NCBI GenBank assembly: GCA_015494005.1 | Contig: WGCB01000431.1 | Location: 1-7,558, forward strand | Length of the DNA stretch: 7,558 nt | Source of the DNA: Caldilineaceae bacterium | GTDB taxonomy: Bacteria; Chloroflexota; Anaerolineae; Caldilineales; Caldilineaceae | Reading direction: 5' to 3' | Part shown: one piece after another, positions 1 to 6,529 of the stretch | Layout of the letters: each line of letters starts with the position of its first letter | Position numbering within the stretch: the stretch's first letter is position 1 | Made by a program: the position numbers and the translations under genes | The notes under the pieces: model-generated | Databases searched by the model: none | What the model saw: only the letters and a program-made list of their open reading frames with translations | What the model was told of the DNA's origin: nothing

Positions 1-86
1 ACTTCCAGTGTATCAGGTATGCGGCCCAACCTTCATCTTTTCATCAGGACCAAAGTGATGTGTAGCTAGGTTGGTAGTTAGGAGTT

Positions 87-103
87 GGCAGCCGCGTGCT
101 GCC
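87..103 (-). terminator. Possible weak terminator hairpin after mtnK
   Basis: Ten nt past the mtnK TAA, GGCAGC (103-98) and GCTGCC (92-87) form a perfect 6-bp stem with a 5-nt loop. There is no U-tract after it (the next bases are AACTCCTAAC), so it is not a canonical intrinsic terminator. It may mark the 3' end of the operon. The rest of positions 1-86 shows no gene or other structure that I can support. Confidence 0.35.
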
Positions 104-113
104 CATCGATAGT

Positions 114-1382
114 TTACACCGTCACCGCTGCGGTCTCGTCCAGCACCACCTGGATCAGGTCGTCGATGCCGGTGAAGCGGCGGCGCTCCAGGATCCAGCG
201 CTTGCCGATGCGGATGGCGGCCCGCTCGGCCACGGCCCGCTTGGCCGGGTCCTCGATGCTGGAGATGTCCCAGACGCTGACCACGCCCATCATGCGGCGC
301 AGGAACTTGACGCCCCCATGCCCTGCGGTCTCCTCCAGGATGTGCTGGAGGATGCGCTGGCGGTAGGCCGCGAAGGCCTCCTCTCCCCCGGGGAAGTCCC
401 AGTAGTCCAGGGGCATGAGCTCGCTGTCCGGCCGGGCGTTCTCCACCCAGAGCTGGTCGAACTTGGCCGCGAACTGGTTCCAGATCGCCCGCACCGTTTC
501 CAGGATCCAGGCCTGGTAGTCGGCCCGCACCTCCGGATCCGGGGTGTGGGCGAAGTGGGAGAGGTAGTTCAGGATCAGGTTCTGCAGCACCGCGCCCACA
601 TCGTACCCCATGGGCCCGAAGAAGGCGAATTCTGGGTCGATGACCCGGGTGTCCTCCTGGTTGAGCATGATGGAGCCGGTGTGCAGGTCCGCGTGGATCA
701 GGGCCTCCGCGTGGTTCATGTAGGCGTCCTTCAGCTCGGCGATGGCCATCTTCAGGACCGGGTCCGAGCGCACGGCCTGGACCTCGTCGTCCACCAGGGG
801 GTTCCAGTTGTTCTCCTCGGATTCCTTGTAGGGGTTGGTGTAGACGAAGTCCTCCTGGAGCTTGCGCAGCTCCTCGTTGACGAACTTGGCCTGGAGCAGT
901 TTCTTCTCCGGGCCGGAGAGGTAGTGGTCCGAGGTGAAGTAGAGGGTGCGGGCCAGGAAGGAGGAGATGTGGTCCGCGAAGTGGGGGAACTTCTCCCGGG
1001 CCACCATGGGCTTGCGCATGATCTGGTGGGTCCCCAGGTATTCCATGGCGATGGCTGCCATCTCCTCGTTGAAGTCGTAGAGCTCCGGCGCCAGCCCGGG
1101 GGCGTAGCGGTTGTGTTCCTCCAGGGCCTGGGCCTCGTAGCGGGCCCGGGCCTGGGTCAGGGGCCAGGACTCACCCAGCACCCGCAGGTAAGGCAGGGCC
1201 TGCTTGATGACCATGGAGTTGGCTGGATCCGCCTGGTTCTCCACCACGAAGACGAAGTTGAGATTGCCGTCCCCCACCTCGCGGACGGTCACCGGGGCGT
1301 CCGCTGGGAAGAAGTCCGCCAGGGCCGGGCGCTGTCGAATGTAGTCCAGGATGTTGGTCTCGTTGAGTGGGTAGAAGGGCAT
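114..1382 (-). CDS. mtnK: S-methyl-5-thioribose kinase (MtnK)
   Basis: ATP-dependent kinase that phosphorylates C1 of S-methyl-5-thioribose (possibly also 5-deoxyribose), trapping the imported sugar and supplying MtnA. The 422-residue protein belongs to the aminoglycoside phosphotransferase/choline kinase-like fold. It shows the nucleotide loop GDGNLNFVF (37-45), Lys60 in VIKQALPYLR, the MtnK-specific GESWPLT (70-76), the catalytic loop HADLHTGSIM (230-239) with Asp232, and the metal-binding DPEFAFFGP (249-257). RRMMG near 340 may supply the substrate-binding Arg reported for MtnK. It is slightly longer than typical homologues (about 400). Ala231 replaces the Gly common in HGDLHTGS, a mild change. 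The ATG at 1382 is preceded by GAGGAG with a 6-nt spacer, part of a triple repeat. It lies 104 nt after mtnA, the last gene of the block, and ends with TAA just before a small hairpin. Confidence 0.95.
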   Translation of the reverse strand: MPFYPLNETNILDYIRQRPALADFFPADAPVTVREVGDGNLNFVFVVENQADPANSMVIKQALPYLRVLGESWPLTQARARYEAQALEEHNRYAPGLAPELYDFNEEMAAIAMEYLGTHQIMRKPMVAREKFPHFADHISSFLARTLYFTSDHYLSGPEKKLLQAKFVNEELRKLQEDFVYTNPYKESEENNWNPLVDDEVQAVRSDPVLKMAIAELKDAYMNHAEALIHADLHTGSIMLNQEDTRVIDPEFAFFGPMGYDVGAVLQNLILNYLSHFAHTPDPEVRADYQAWILETVRAIWNQFAAKFDQLWVENARPDSELMPLDYWDFPGGEEAFAAYRQRILQHILEETAGHGGVKFLRRMMGVVSVWDISSIEDPAKRAVAERAAIRIGKRWILERRRFTGIDDLIQVVLDETAAVTV

Positions 1383-1387
1383 GGGAG

Positions 1388-1426
1388 GCTCCTCTTTCTG
1401 ACTCCTCTTTCTGGCTTCTCTTTCTG
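1388..1426 (-). repeat. Three tandem 13-bp repeats, each holding a Shine-Dalgarno-like core, before mtnK
   Basis: On the coding strand three 13-nt units follow one another: CAGAAAGAGAAGC (1426-1414), CAGAAAGAGGAGT (1413-1401) and CAGAAAGAGGAGC (1400-1388). The last unit places GAGGAG 6 nt before the mtnK ATG and is the working ribosome-binding site. The middle unit has an identical GAGGAG about 19 nt away, and the first has a weakened GAGAAG. Units differ by one or two bases, so this is clear tandem duplication. Confidence 0.9.
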
Positions 1427-1486
1427 AAATGTCCGGGTGTGCGATATGGCCTGGTCTGCTATGGGTTCGACGGGATGCGCGGGGGC

Positions 1487-2608
1487 TCAGGACTGCCGTT
1501 TCTCCGGGAAGAGCCCCAGGACCCCCTCCTCCGAGGCCGGGCAGATGCCCCGCTCGGTGATCAGCCCGGTGACGTAGCGTCGGGGCGTCACGTCGAAGCT
1601 GTAGTTGGTGGCCGGGCTCTCCTGGGGCGTGAGCAGCACCTTGACGATCTCCCCGTTGTGCAGGCCCTGGATGTATTTGACCTCCTCCTCGCCCCGCTCC
1701 TCGATGGGGATCTCCGCCAGGCCGTCCTGGATGGTCCAGTCGAAGGAGGAGGAGGGCAGGGCCACGTAGAAGGGGATGCCGTTGTCGTGGGCGGCCAGGG
1801 CCTTCAGGTAGGTGCCGATCTTGTTGGCCACGTCCCCGGTGTAGGTGGTGCGGTCCGTGCCGGTGATGACCAGGTCCACCAGGCCGTGCTGCATGAGATG
1901 GCCGCCCACGTTGTCCGCGATGACCGTGTGGGGCACCCCGTGCTGGCCCAGCTCCCAGGCGGTGAGGCGGGCGCCCTGGTTCCGGGGCCGGGTCTCGTCC
2001 ACCCAGACATGCACTGGGATGCCCCGGCTGTGGGCCTCGTAGATGGGGGCCGTGGCGGAGCCGTAGTCCACGAAGGCCAGCCAGCCGGCGTTGCAGTGGG
2101 TGAGGATGTTCACCGGCTCGCCCCCCTTGCGCTGGCTGATCTCCTGGATGATCTGCACCCCGTGCTCGCCGATGCGGCGGCAGGCCTCCGCATCCTCGTC
2201 CGCGATGTCCTGGGCCACCTGGAAGGCGGTCTGGATGCGCTCCTCGATGTCGTCTCCGGCGGCCTCCATGGCGGCCAGCTGCCGCTCCACGGCCCAGGCC
2301 AGGTTCACCGCGGTGGGCCGGGTGGCCTTGAGCTGCTCCCCCGCCGCGGCCAGGGCCTCCATGAAGGCGGCCAGGGAGTCCTTGGGAGCGTGGAGGGCCG
2401 CCAGGTACATGCCGTAGCCGGCGGTGGCGCCGATGAGCCCCGCCCCCCGCACGTGCATCTCCTGGATGGCCCGGGCCACCTGGTCCACGTCCGTGAGATC
2501 CTCCACCACGAACTTGTGCGGGAGCCAGCGCTGGTCGATGATCTGGACCACCCGGGGATCGTCCTCCTTCAGCCAGATGGTGCGGTAGTGCTTGCCGTGG
2601 ACATTCAT
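1487..2608 (-). CDS. mtnA: S-methyl-5-thioribose-1-phosphate isomerase (MtnA; eIF-2B alpha/beta/delta-like family)
   Basis: Converts the aldose S-methyl-5-thioribose-1-phosphate to the ketose S-methyl-5-thioribulose-1-phosphate in the cytoplasm, the second step after MtnK; 5-deoxyribose-1-phosphate is a plausible alternative substrate. The 373-residue product has MtnA landmarks: RGA (54-56), ATRPTAVNL (95-103), ILTHCNAGWLA with catalytic Cys172, DETRPRNQGARLTAWEL (204-220), GTDRT with catalytic Asp252, GDVANKIGTY (258-267), IPFYVALP and IPIEER. The Cys-Asp spacing of 80 matches the Bacillus subtilis pair Cys160/Asp240. GTDRT in place of the commoner GADRI, and the NAGWLA and DWTI variants, resemble an alphaproteobacterial-type MtnA subgroup as I remember it. 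Gly57 stands where RGAP usually has Pro. The frame is open upstream through the permease gene in another frame, but the ATG at 2608 with AAAGGAG and a 9-nt spacer fixes the start. The related ribose-1,5-bisphosphate isomerases are a less likely identity. Confidence 0.93.
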   Translation of the reverse strand: MNVHGKHYRTIWLKEDDPRVVQIIDQRWLPHKFVVEDLTDVDQVARAIQEMHVRGAGLIGATAGYGMYLAALHAPKDSLAAFMEALAAAGEQLKATRPTAVNLAWAVERQLAAMEAAGDDIEERIQTAFQVAQDIADEDAEACRRIGEHGVQIIQEISQRKGGEPVNILTHCNAGWLAFVDYGSATAPIYEAHSRGIPVHVWVDETRPRNQGARLTAWELGQHGVPHTVIADNVGGHLMQHGLVDLVITGTDRTTYTGDVANKIGTYLKALAAHDNGIPFYVALPSSSFDWTIQDGLAEIPIEERGEEEVKYIQGLHNGEIVKVLLTPQESPATNYSFDVTPRRYVTGLITERGICPASEEGVLGLFPEKRQS

Positions 2609-2628
2609 GGTCAAAGACTCCTTTGTCC
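2609..2628 (-). promoter_or_regulatory. Imperfect hairpin enclosing the mtnA ribosome-binding site
   Basis: Directly before the mtnA ATG the coding strand has arms GGACAAAG (2628-2621) and CTTTGACC (2616-2609) around a GAGT loop. Seven of eight positions pair, with one A-A mismatch. The Shine-Dalgarno AAAGGAG runs from the 5' arm into the loop, so folding would partly mask it. The inner stem is only 5 bp, so strength is modest. Confidence 0.4.
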
Positions 2629-2631
2629 TGT

Positions 2632-3630
2632 TCAGTCGTGTTTGCGGTAGTAGGTGATGGCCAGGGCGATGGCCAGCACCAGCCCTTTGATGATGTTCAA
2701 GGAGTAGTAGGGCACGGACATCATGATCAGTCCGTTCTCTAGCAGGCCCACCAGGATGGCCCCCACCAGAGTGCCCACGGCGTTGGGCTTCTTGATGCCG
2801 GCCACGGAGTAGCCGATGAAGGCCGCGGCCACGGCCGGCATGAGGTAGCCGGCGCCGGAGTTGATCTGGGCGGAGCCGATGCGGGCCGCCAGGATGATGC
2901 CGCCGGTGGCTGCCAGCAGGGCGGAGAGGAAATAGGCCAGGGTGCGGTAGCGGTTGACTGGGATGCCGGAGAGGCGGGCCGCTTCCCGGTTGCCGCCCAC
3001 GATGTAGAGGTAGCGTCCGTGCTTGGTGTAGGTGAGGAAGACGTGCACCAGGGCCACGATCACCAGCATGATCACGATGATGTAGGGGGACTGGCCGATG
3101 AGGCGGAACTCCGCTGGGATCTTGCCGAAAGTGGGGGTGCCGTCCAGCCGGGGCATGCCCTCGCTGATGGAGCCGCCGCCGGTGTAGGTCATGGCCACGC
3201 CCTCGAAGATGAACATGGTGGCCAGGGTGGCCAGCAGGTCGAAGATGCGCAGCTTGACGATGAGGAAGGCGTTGACCGCGGCCACGACGAGGGAGACGAC
3301 CAGGGCCACGACGATGGCCAGGATGGTCCCCCAGCCGTACCAGACGAAGAAGGACATGACCAGGGCCACCGCGAAGGTGGCCACCGAACCCACCGAGAGG
3401 TCGAAGCCGTCCACTGTGAGGGAGACGGTGATGCCCGTGGCGATGACCGTCACGATGGCGATGCTGCGCATGATGGTCACCATGTTGGACGAGGTGCGGA
3501 AGGACGGCATGGTGGCGGAGAAGAAGATCAGCAGGACGAAGATCGTCAGGATCGTCCCCCACTTGCTCAGAAAGTCCACCACGGCGGGGAGACGCTTTTT
3601 GCTGGCCATCTGTTCGGTGAGGGCGGTCAT
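2632..3630 (-). CDS. Sugar ABC transporter permease (RbsC/MglC type, BPD_transp_2 family)
   Basis: Membrane channel of the importer, expected to act as a homodimer with the double-NBD ATPase, so no second permease is needed. The 332-residue protein is very hydrophobic, with about eight to ten membrane segments (for example about 25-40, 57-73, 83-98, 102-120 and 183-199). It carries the family landmark GFDLSVGS (75-82), a conserved G-rich loop (GGGSISEGMP, about 151-160) and the cytoplasmic GGNREAARLSGI loop (212-223) expected to contact the ATPase. The ATG at 3630 follows the ATPase stop by 4 nt, and its GGAGGT ribosome-binding site (3641-3646) sits inside the end of the ATPase gene. An ATG at codon 8 is a possible alternative start. 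The stop is 23 nt before the mtnA start. Confidence 0.94.
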   Translation of the reverse strand: MTALTEQMASKKRLPAVVDFLSKWGTILTIFVLLIFFSATMPSFRTSSNMVTIMRSIAIVTVIATGITVSLTVDGFDLSVGSVATFAVALVMSFFVWYGWGTILAIVVALVVSLVVAAVNAFLIVKLRIFDLLATLATMFIFEGVAMTYTGGGSISEGMPRLDGTPTFGKIPAEFRLIGQSPYIIVIMLVIVALVHVFLTYTKHGRYLYIVGGNREAARLSGIPVNRYRTLAYFLSALLAATGGIILAARIGSAQINSGAGYLMPAVAAAFIGYSVAGIKKPNAVGTLVGAILVGLLENGLIMMSVPYYSLNIIKGLVLAIALAITYYRKHD

Positions 3631-3634
3631 TGGG

Positions 3635-5149
3635 TCATTTACCTCCGGCAGAATAGAAAAGAATGTCCTCTTCTGTGGCGTCCGCTGTGTCGAATTCCTT
3701 GACGATGGTGTAGTCGTACATCACGTAGATGCGGTCGGAGATGCCCAGGATCTCCGGGATCTCGCTGGAGGCGTAGATGATGCCTTTGCCTCGCTTGGCC
3801 AACTGGCCGATGAGTTCGAAGATGTCGTGCTTGGCGCCCACGTCCACACCCTTGGTGGGCTCGTCGAAGATGTAGATCTCGGCGTCGGTGATGAGCCACT
3901 TGCCCACGGCCACCTTCTGCTGGTTGCCGCCGGAAAGGAACGCCACCTTCTGGTTCTCGCTGGGGGTGCGGATGCCCAGCTCCCGGATCAGCTGGCGGGC
4001 TGTCTCCCGCTCCGCCCGGGTGTCCACGAAATCGACCCCCCGGGTGAAGGTGTCCAGGCTGGGCAGGGTGAGGTTGACGTAGACGGGCTCGTCCACCAGG
4101 ATGCCCTCCTTGCGCCGCTCCTCCGGCACCAGAGTCACCCCCTGGTTCACCGCAGCGTGGGGAGAGGTGATCTTCAGGGGCTTGCCGTGCAGACGCACCT
4201 GGCCCGATCGGATGGGGTAGGCGCCGAAGAGGGTCTTGCAGAGCTCCGTCTTCCCCGCGCCCACCAGGCCCGTCACCCCTACGATCTCCCCGGCCCGCAC
4301 CGTGAGGCTCACATCCCGCACCCGGCCCTGCTCCTCCCAGAGCTCCTCCACCTGGAAGATGGTCTCGCCGATGGGGACGGGCATCTTGGGATAGGTCTCG
4401 TCGAAGCGGTGCCCCAGCATGAGCTCGATGAGGCGCTGCTGGGTGAGGGTCTCGATGGTGGTGTCCGCCACCACTCGGCCGTCCCGCAGGATGGTGATGG
4501 TCTCGCAGATCTCGAAGATCTCGGGCAGGCGATGGGAGATGAAGACGATGCCGATGTTCTGGTTGGCCACCAGGTCCCGCATCAGACGGAAGAGCTCCTC
4601 CGTCTCGGTCTGGCTCAGGGGCGCGGTGGGCTCGTCCAGGACCAGGAAGTTGGTGTTGGTGGCCAGGGCCCGGGCGATGAGCACCAGCTGCTTCTGGGCC
4701 AGGGTCAAATTCTCCACCAGGGTGGAGGTGTCCAGCTGGATGCCCACCTGCTTCATGACTTCCCGGGCTCGCCTGTGCAGCTGCCCCCAGCGAATGAAGT
4801 GCTTCCCCTGCATCTCGTTGGCCATCACGTCCAGCATGATGTTCTCGGCCACGGTCAAGTAGGGGATGAGGGCTGTGTCCACCTCCTGGTAGACCACGTC
4901 GATGCCCAGGCGTTTGGCATCCTGAGGGTGGCGGATGTCCACTTTCTGCCCGTCGAAATAGATCTCCCCCTGGTAGTGGCCGTAGGCCCCGCCCAGGATC
5001 TTCATCAGCGTGGACTTGCCGGCGCCGTTGGCCCCCACCAGCGCGTGGATCTCCCCGCTTTCCACCGCGAAATCCGCTTGGCTCAGGGCCTTCACCCCAG
5101 GGAACTCGATGGAGATCCCTTTCATCTCCAGCTTGTGTTTGGGCTGCAT
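3635..5149 (-). CDS. Sugar ABC transporter ATP-binding protein, two fused NBDs (RbsA/MglA type)
   Basis: Powers import of the sugar bound by the upstream lipoprotein. The 504-residue protein has two nucleotide-binding domains in tandem, as in RbsA, MglA and XylG. NBD1 has Walker A G39-ANGAGKST-47, a degenerate signature LTLAQKQ (148-154), Walker B FLVLDEP (168-174) and H-loop His206. NBD2 has Walker A GLVGAGKTE (294-302), signature LSGGNQQ (405-411), Walker B with FDEP (428-431), and Ser (YASSEIPEI, about 461) where the H-loop His would lie, a pattern usual for the second half of this family. The frame is open to 5326, but the first 59 codons give Arg/Gly/Pro-rich sequence spanning the intergenic hairpin. 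The ATG at 5149 starts directly before the conserved fold and has GAAGGAG (5154-5160) 4 nt upstream. Its stop lies 4 nt before the permease ATG, so the two are almost certainly translationally coupled. Confidence 0.95.
   Translation of the reverse strand: MQPKHKLEMKGISIEFPGVKALSQADFAVESGEIHALVGANGAGKSTLMKILGGAYGHYQGEIYFDGQKVDIRHPQDAKRLGIDVVYQEVDTALIPYLTVAENIMLDVMANEMQGKHFIRWGQLHRRAREVMKQVGIQLDTSTLVENLTLAQKQLVLIARALATNTNFLVLDEPTAPLSQTETEELFRLMRDLVANQNIGIVFISHRLPEIFEICETITILRDGRVVADTTIETLTQQRLIELMLGHRFDETYPKMPVPIGETIFQVEELWEEQGRVRDVSLTVRAGEIVGVTGLVGAGKTELCKTLFGAYPIRSGQVRLHGKPLKITSPHAAVNQGVTLVPEERRKEGILVDEPVYVNLTLPSLDTFTRGVDFVDTRAERETARQLIRELGIRTPSENQKVAFLSGGNQQKVAVGKWLITDAEIYIFDEPTKGVDVGAKHDIFELIGQLAKRGKGIIYASSEIPEILGISDRIYVMYDYTIVKEFDTADATEEDILFYSAGGK
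3641..3646 (-). promoter_or_regulatory. Permease ribosome-binding site inside the ATPase gene
   Basis: GGAGGT on the coding strand lies within the last codons of the ATPase gene (encoding the Gly-Gly of SAGGK), 10 nt before the permease ATG at 3630. It supports that start and implies coupled translation of the two subunits. Confidence 0.7.
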
Positions 5150-5180
5150 GGGGCTCCTTCCCTCCGCAAAGACACATGCG

Positions 5181-5218
5181 GGTGACCGTCCCCACCCATG
5201 GGGATGGGAACGGCCACC
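5181..5218 (-). promoter_or_regulatory. Long intercistronic RNA hairpin between the binding-protein and ATPase genes
   Basis: On the transcribed strand, arms 5202-5218 and 5181-5197 can form a continuous 17-bp stem around a 4-nt loop (CCAT, 5198-5201). Fourteen pairs are Watson-Crick and three are G-U. The stem starts 38 nt after the binding-protein stop and ends 31 nt before the ATPase start. No U-run follows, so a simple terminator is unlikely. Stable intercistronic hairpins downstream of binding-protein genes, such as the malE-malF REP sequences, protect the upstream mRNA and lower downstream expression; that role here is inference. Confidence 0.75.
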
Positions 5219-5256
5219 TTGCTGCTGAAAGGTCCAGCCGTCCGACAGCGGCGCGG

Positions 5257-6387
5257 CTACTGCTTGCCGAAGTGGGCCCGGAGCTTGTCCATCCAGGGCT
5301 CGTTGAAGGCCTCGGTGTCGCCCCAACCCTCGATGACCTCGTTGAGGGTCAGCATGGTGGTGTCCGGCTTCAGGTCGCTCTGGCGGATGAGCTTGGCCTC
5401 CAGGTCGTACTCGTCCGGCGTCTCCTCACCAGCGAACTTTTTGGCCAGCAGGCGCATGTCCACGATGCCGATGAGCTTGGGATCCACCGCCGCGGTGGCG
5501 ATCCAGACGCTGCCCGGCTCCCGCATCAGGTTGATGTCCTGGTTGGAGATGTCGATGGAGACGAGCTTGATGTCCGTGCGGCCAGCGTCCTTGAGCGCGG
5601 TGTAGGCGCCCTTGGCCATCTCGTCCCAGGAGCCCCAGATGGCGTCGATCTCCCCTTCCGGGTACTTGGCCAGGACCGCGCCCACCTTGGCGGCGATGTC
5701 GCCCTGGACGTCCTGGAAGTTGGTGGGCCCAATGGTTTCCAGGGTGATCAGGTGACCTTCCTCTTCCAGGGGCTTGTAGATGGTCTCCCGGCGATCCAGG
5801 GGCGGCACACCGGGGCCCCACCACAGCTTGATGATGCGGGCCGGATCCGCGATCTCGTTGATGACGCCCAGGGACAGGCGGGCCAGCTCGAAGTCGTCCT
5901 GGAAGGTGCGGGTGATCTCGGGCAGGCCCTGGCCATCCTTCTCGATCACCGTGTCGAAGGTGACCACCTTGATGCCCTTGTCCACGGCCGGCTTGAGCAT
6001 GTCGTAGGAGTAGTCCTTCTTGCCGTGGGAGATGATGAGGCCATCGTAGCCCTTGGCGATAGCCTGGGCCACCAGCTCCTGGAACTTGGCGTCGTCGTTG
6101 TCCGCGATGAAGGTGTCCACCTTGAAACCGAAGGACTCACCCTCGGAGCGGGTGCCGTCCAGGAACTGCTTGGTGTGATCGTCGGAGGGCAGGTTGCGGA
6201 TGACGGCGATCTTCAGCTGCTCTCCTTTGAAGACGTCCGGGACGCCTTCCAGGTCCGCGCTGGCCGCGGCTTCTTCCCCAGCGCTTCCGCTGGCCGGGGC
6301 TGGGGCCTGGGTCGCGGCCGGCGCACAGGCGGACACGACCAGAGCCAGGATCAAGGTGAGGATAGCCATGTAGAGAGACTTCTTCAT
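5257..6387 (-). CDS. Sugar ABC transporter substrate-binding lipoprotein
   Basis: Captures the transported sugar outside the membrane and delivers it to the importer encoded next. The 376-residue product starts with a lipoprotein signal: basic MKK, a hydrophobic core at about 5-18 and a lipobox V18-S-A-C21, so Cys21 should be lipidated. An Ala/Pro/Ser-rich linker runs to about residue 45. From about 57 it reads as a type I periplasmic binding protein of the ribose/galactose kind (LKIAVIRNL, then YDGLIISHG, GIKVVTFDT, and a C-terminal lobe containing GSWDEMAKGAYTALKDAG and SIDISNQD). The ATG at 6387 has a good AAAGGAG (6394-6400) 6 nt upstream. The substrate cannot be read from sequence; the linked mtnA and mtnK suggest 5-methylthioribose or 5-deoxyribose. 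A strong hairpin just past its stop could keep its mRNA in excess over the membrane parts. Confidence 0.93.
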   Translation of the reverse strand: MKKSLYMAILTLILALVVSACAPAATQAPAPASGSAGEEAAASADLEGVPDVFKGEQLKIAVIRNLPSDDHTKQFLDGTRSEGESFGFKVDTFIADNDDAKFQELVAQAIAKGYDGLIISHGKKDYSYDMLKPAVDKGIKVVTFDTVIEKDGQGLPEITRTFQDDFELARLSLGVINEIADPARIIKLWWGPGVPPLDRRETIYKPLEEEGHLITLETIGPTNFQDVQGDIAAKVGAVLAKYPEGEIDAIWGSWDEMAKGAYTALKDAGRTDIKLVSIDISNQDINLMREPGSVWIATAAVDPKLIGIVDMRLLAKKFAGEETPDEYDLEAKLIRQSDLKPDTTMLTLNEVIEGWGDTEAFNEPWMDKLRAHFGKQ

Positions 6388-6388
6388 T

Positions 6389-6490
6389 CTGGACTCCTTT
6401 GACAGATGAAAGGGTGGGTTGAACGGCTGTGGGGGATGGTGAGGGAACCAATGAAGGGGATTTTCTCTGCTCTGGACACCTCCTTTGACA
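6389..6490 (-). repeat. Direct repeat duplicating the ribosome-binding region of the binding-protein gene
   Basis: The coding strand has TGTCAAAGGA then GTCCAGA just before the ATG (6404 down to about 6388), and TGTCAAAGGA, a GGT insert, then GTCCAGA about 86 nt upstream (6490 down to about 6471). The shared 17 bases are identical apart from the 3-nt insert. Only the downstream copy is followed by ATG. The copies lie in the 142-bp gap after the regulator gene, in which no clear promoter or terminator is visible. Confidence 0.7.
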
Positions 6491-6529
6491 CTCGCAATCC
6501 GTCCTTGCTTCTACCTGCACAACTTCCTG

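Noticed and set aside
96..1427. 443-codon open frame on the plus strand opposite mtnK
   Set aside because: Antisense shadow of a GC-rich gene; its Val/Gly/Asp/His-rich translation has no domain, while the minus strand encodes a full MtnK with catalytic motifs.
1427..1486. Terminator or promoter between mtnA and mtnK
   Set aside because: No stable inverted repeat, U-tract or recognisable -35/-10 pair could be found in this stretch.
1487..3562. 691-codon minus-strand frame that would give mtnA a 318-residue N-terminal extension
   Set aside because: The extension lies out of frame over the permease gene and translates to His/Arg/Pro-rich sequence. mtnA has its own strong ribosome-binding site and ATG at 2608, and the product from there has normal MtnA length.
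3191..5185. 664-codon open frame on the plus strand opposite the permease and ATPase genes
   Set aside because: Low-complexity composition with no motif. The minus strand carries both Walker A/B sets and the permease landmarks in good frames.
5150..5326. 59-codon N-terminal extension of the ATPase
   Set aside because: It overlaps the end of the binding-protein gene and the intergenic hairpin, has no family similarity, and a good ribosome-binding site precedes the ATG at 5149.
5176..6402. 408-codon open frame on the plus strand opposite the binding-protein gene
   Set aside because: Antisense shadow; the minus-strand frame has a proper lipoprotein signal and a binding-protein fold.
6437..6450. 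TGGT-N6-ACCA inverted repeat before the binding-protein gene as a second regulator site
   Set aside because: Arms are only 4 bp and the spacing (6) differs from the 3-nt centre of the palindrome at 7532-7544, so chance is likely.
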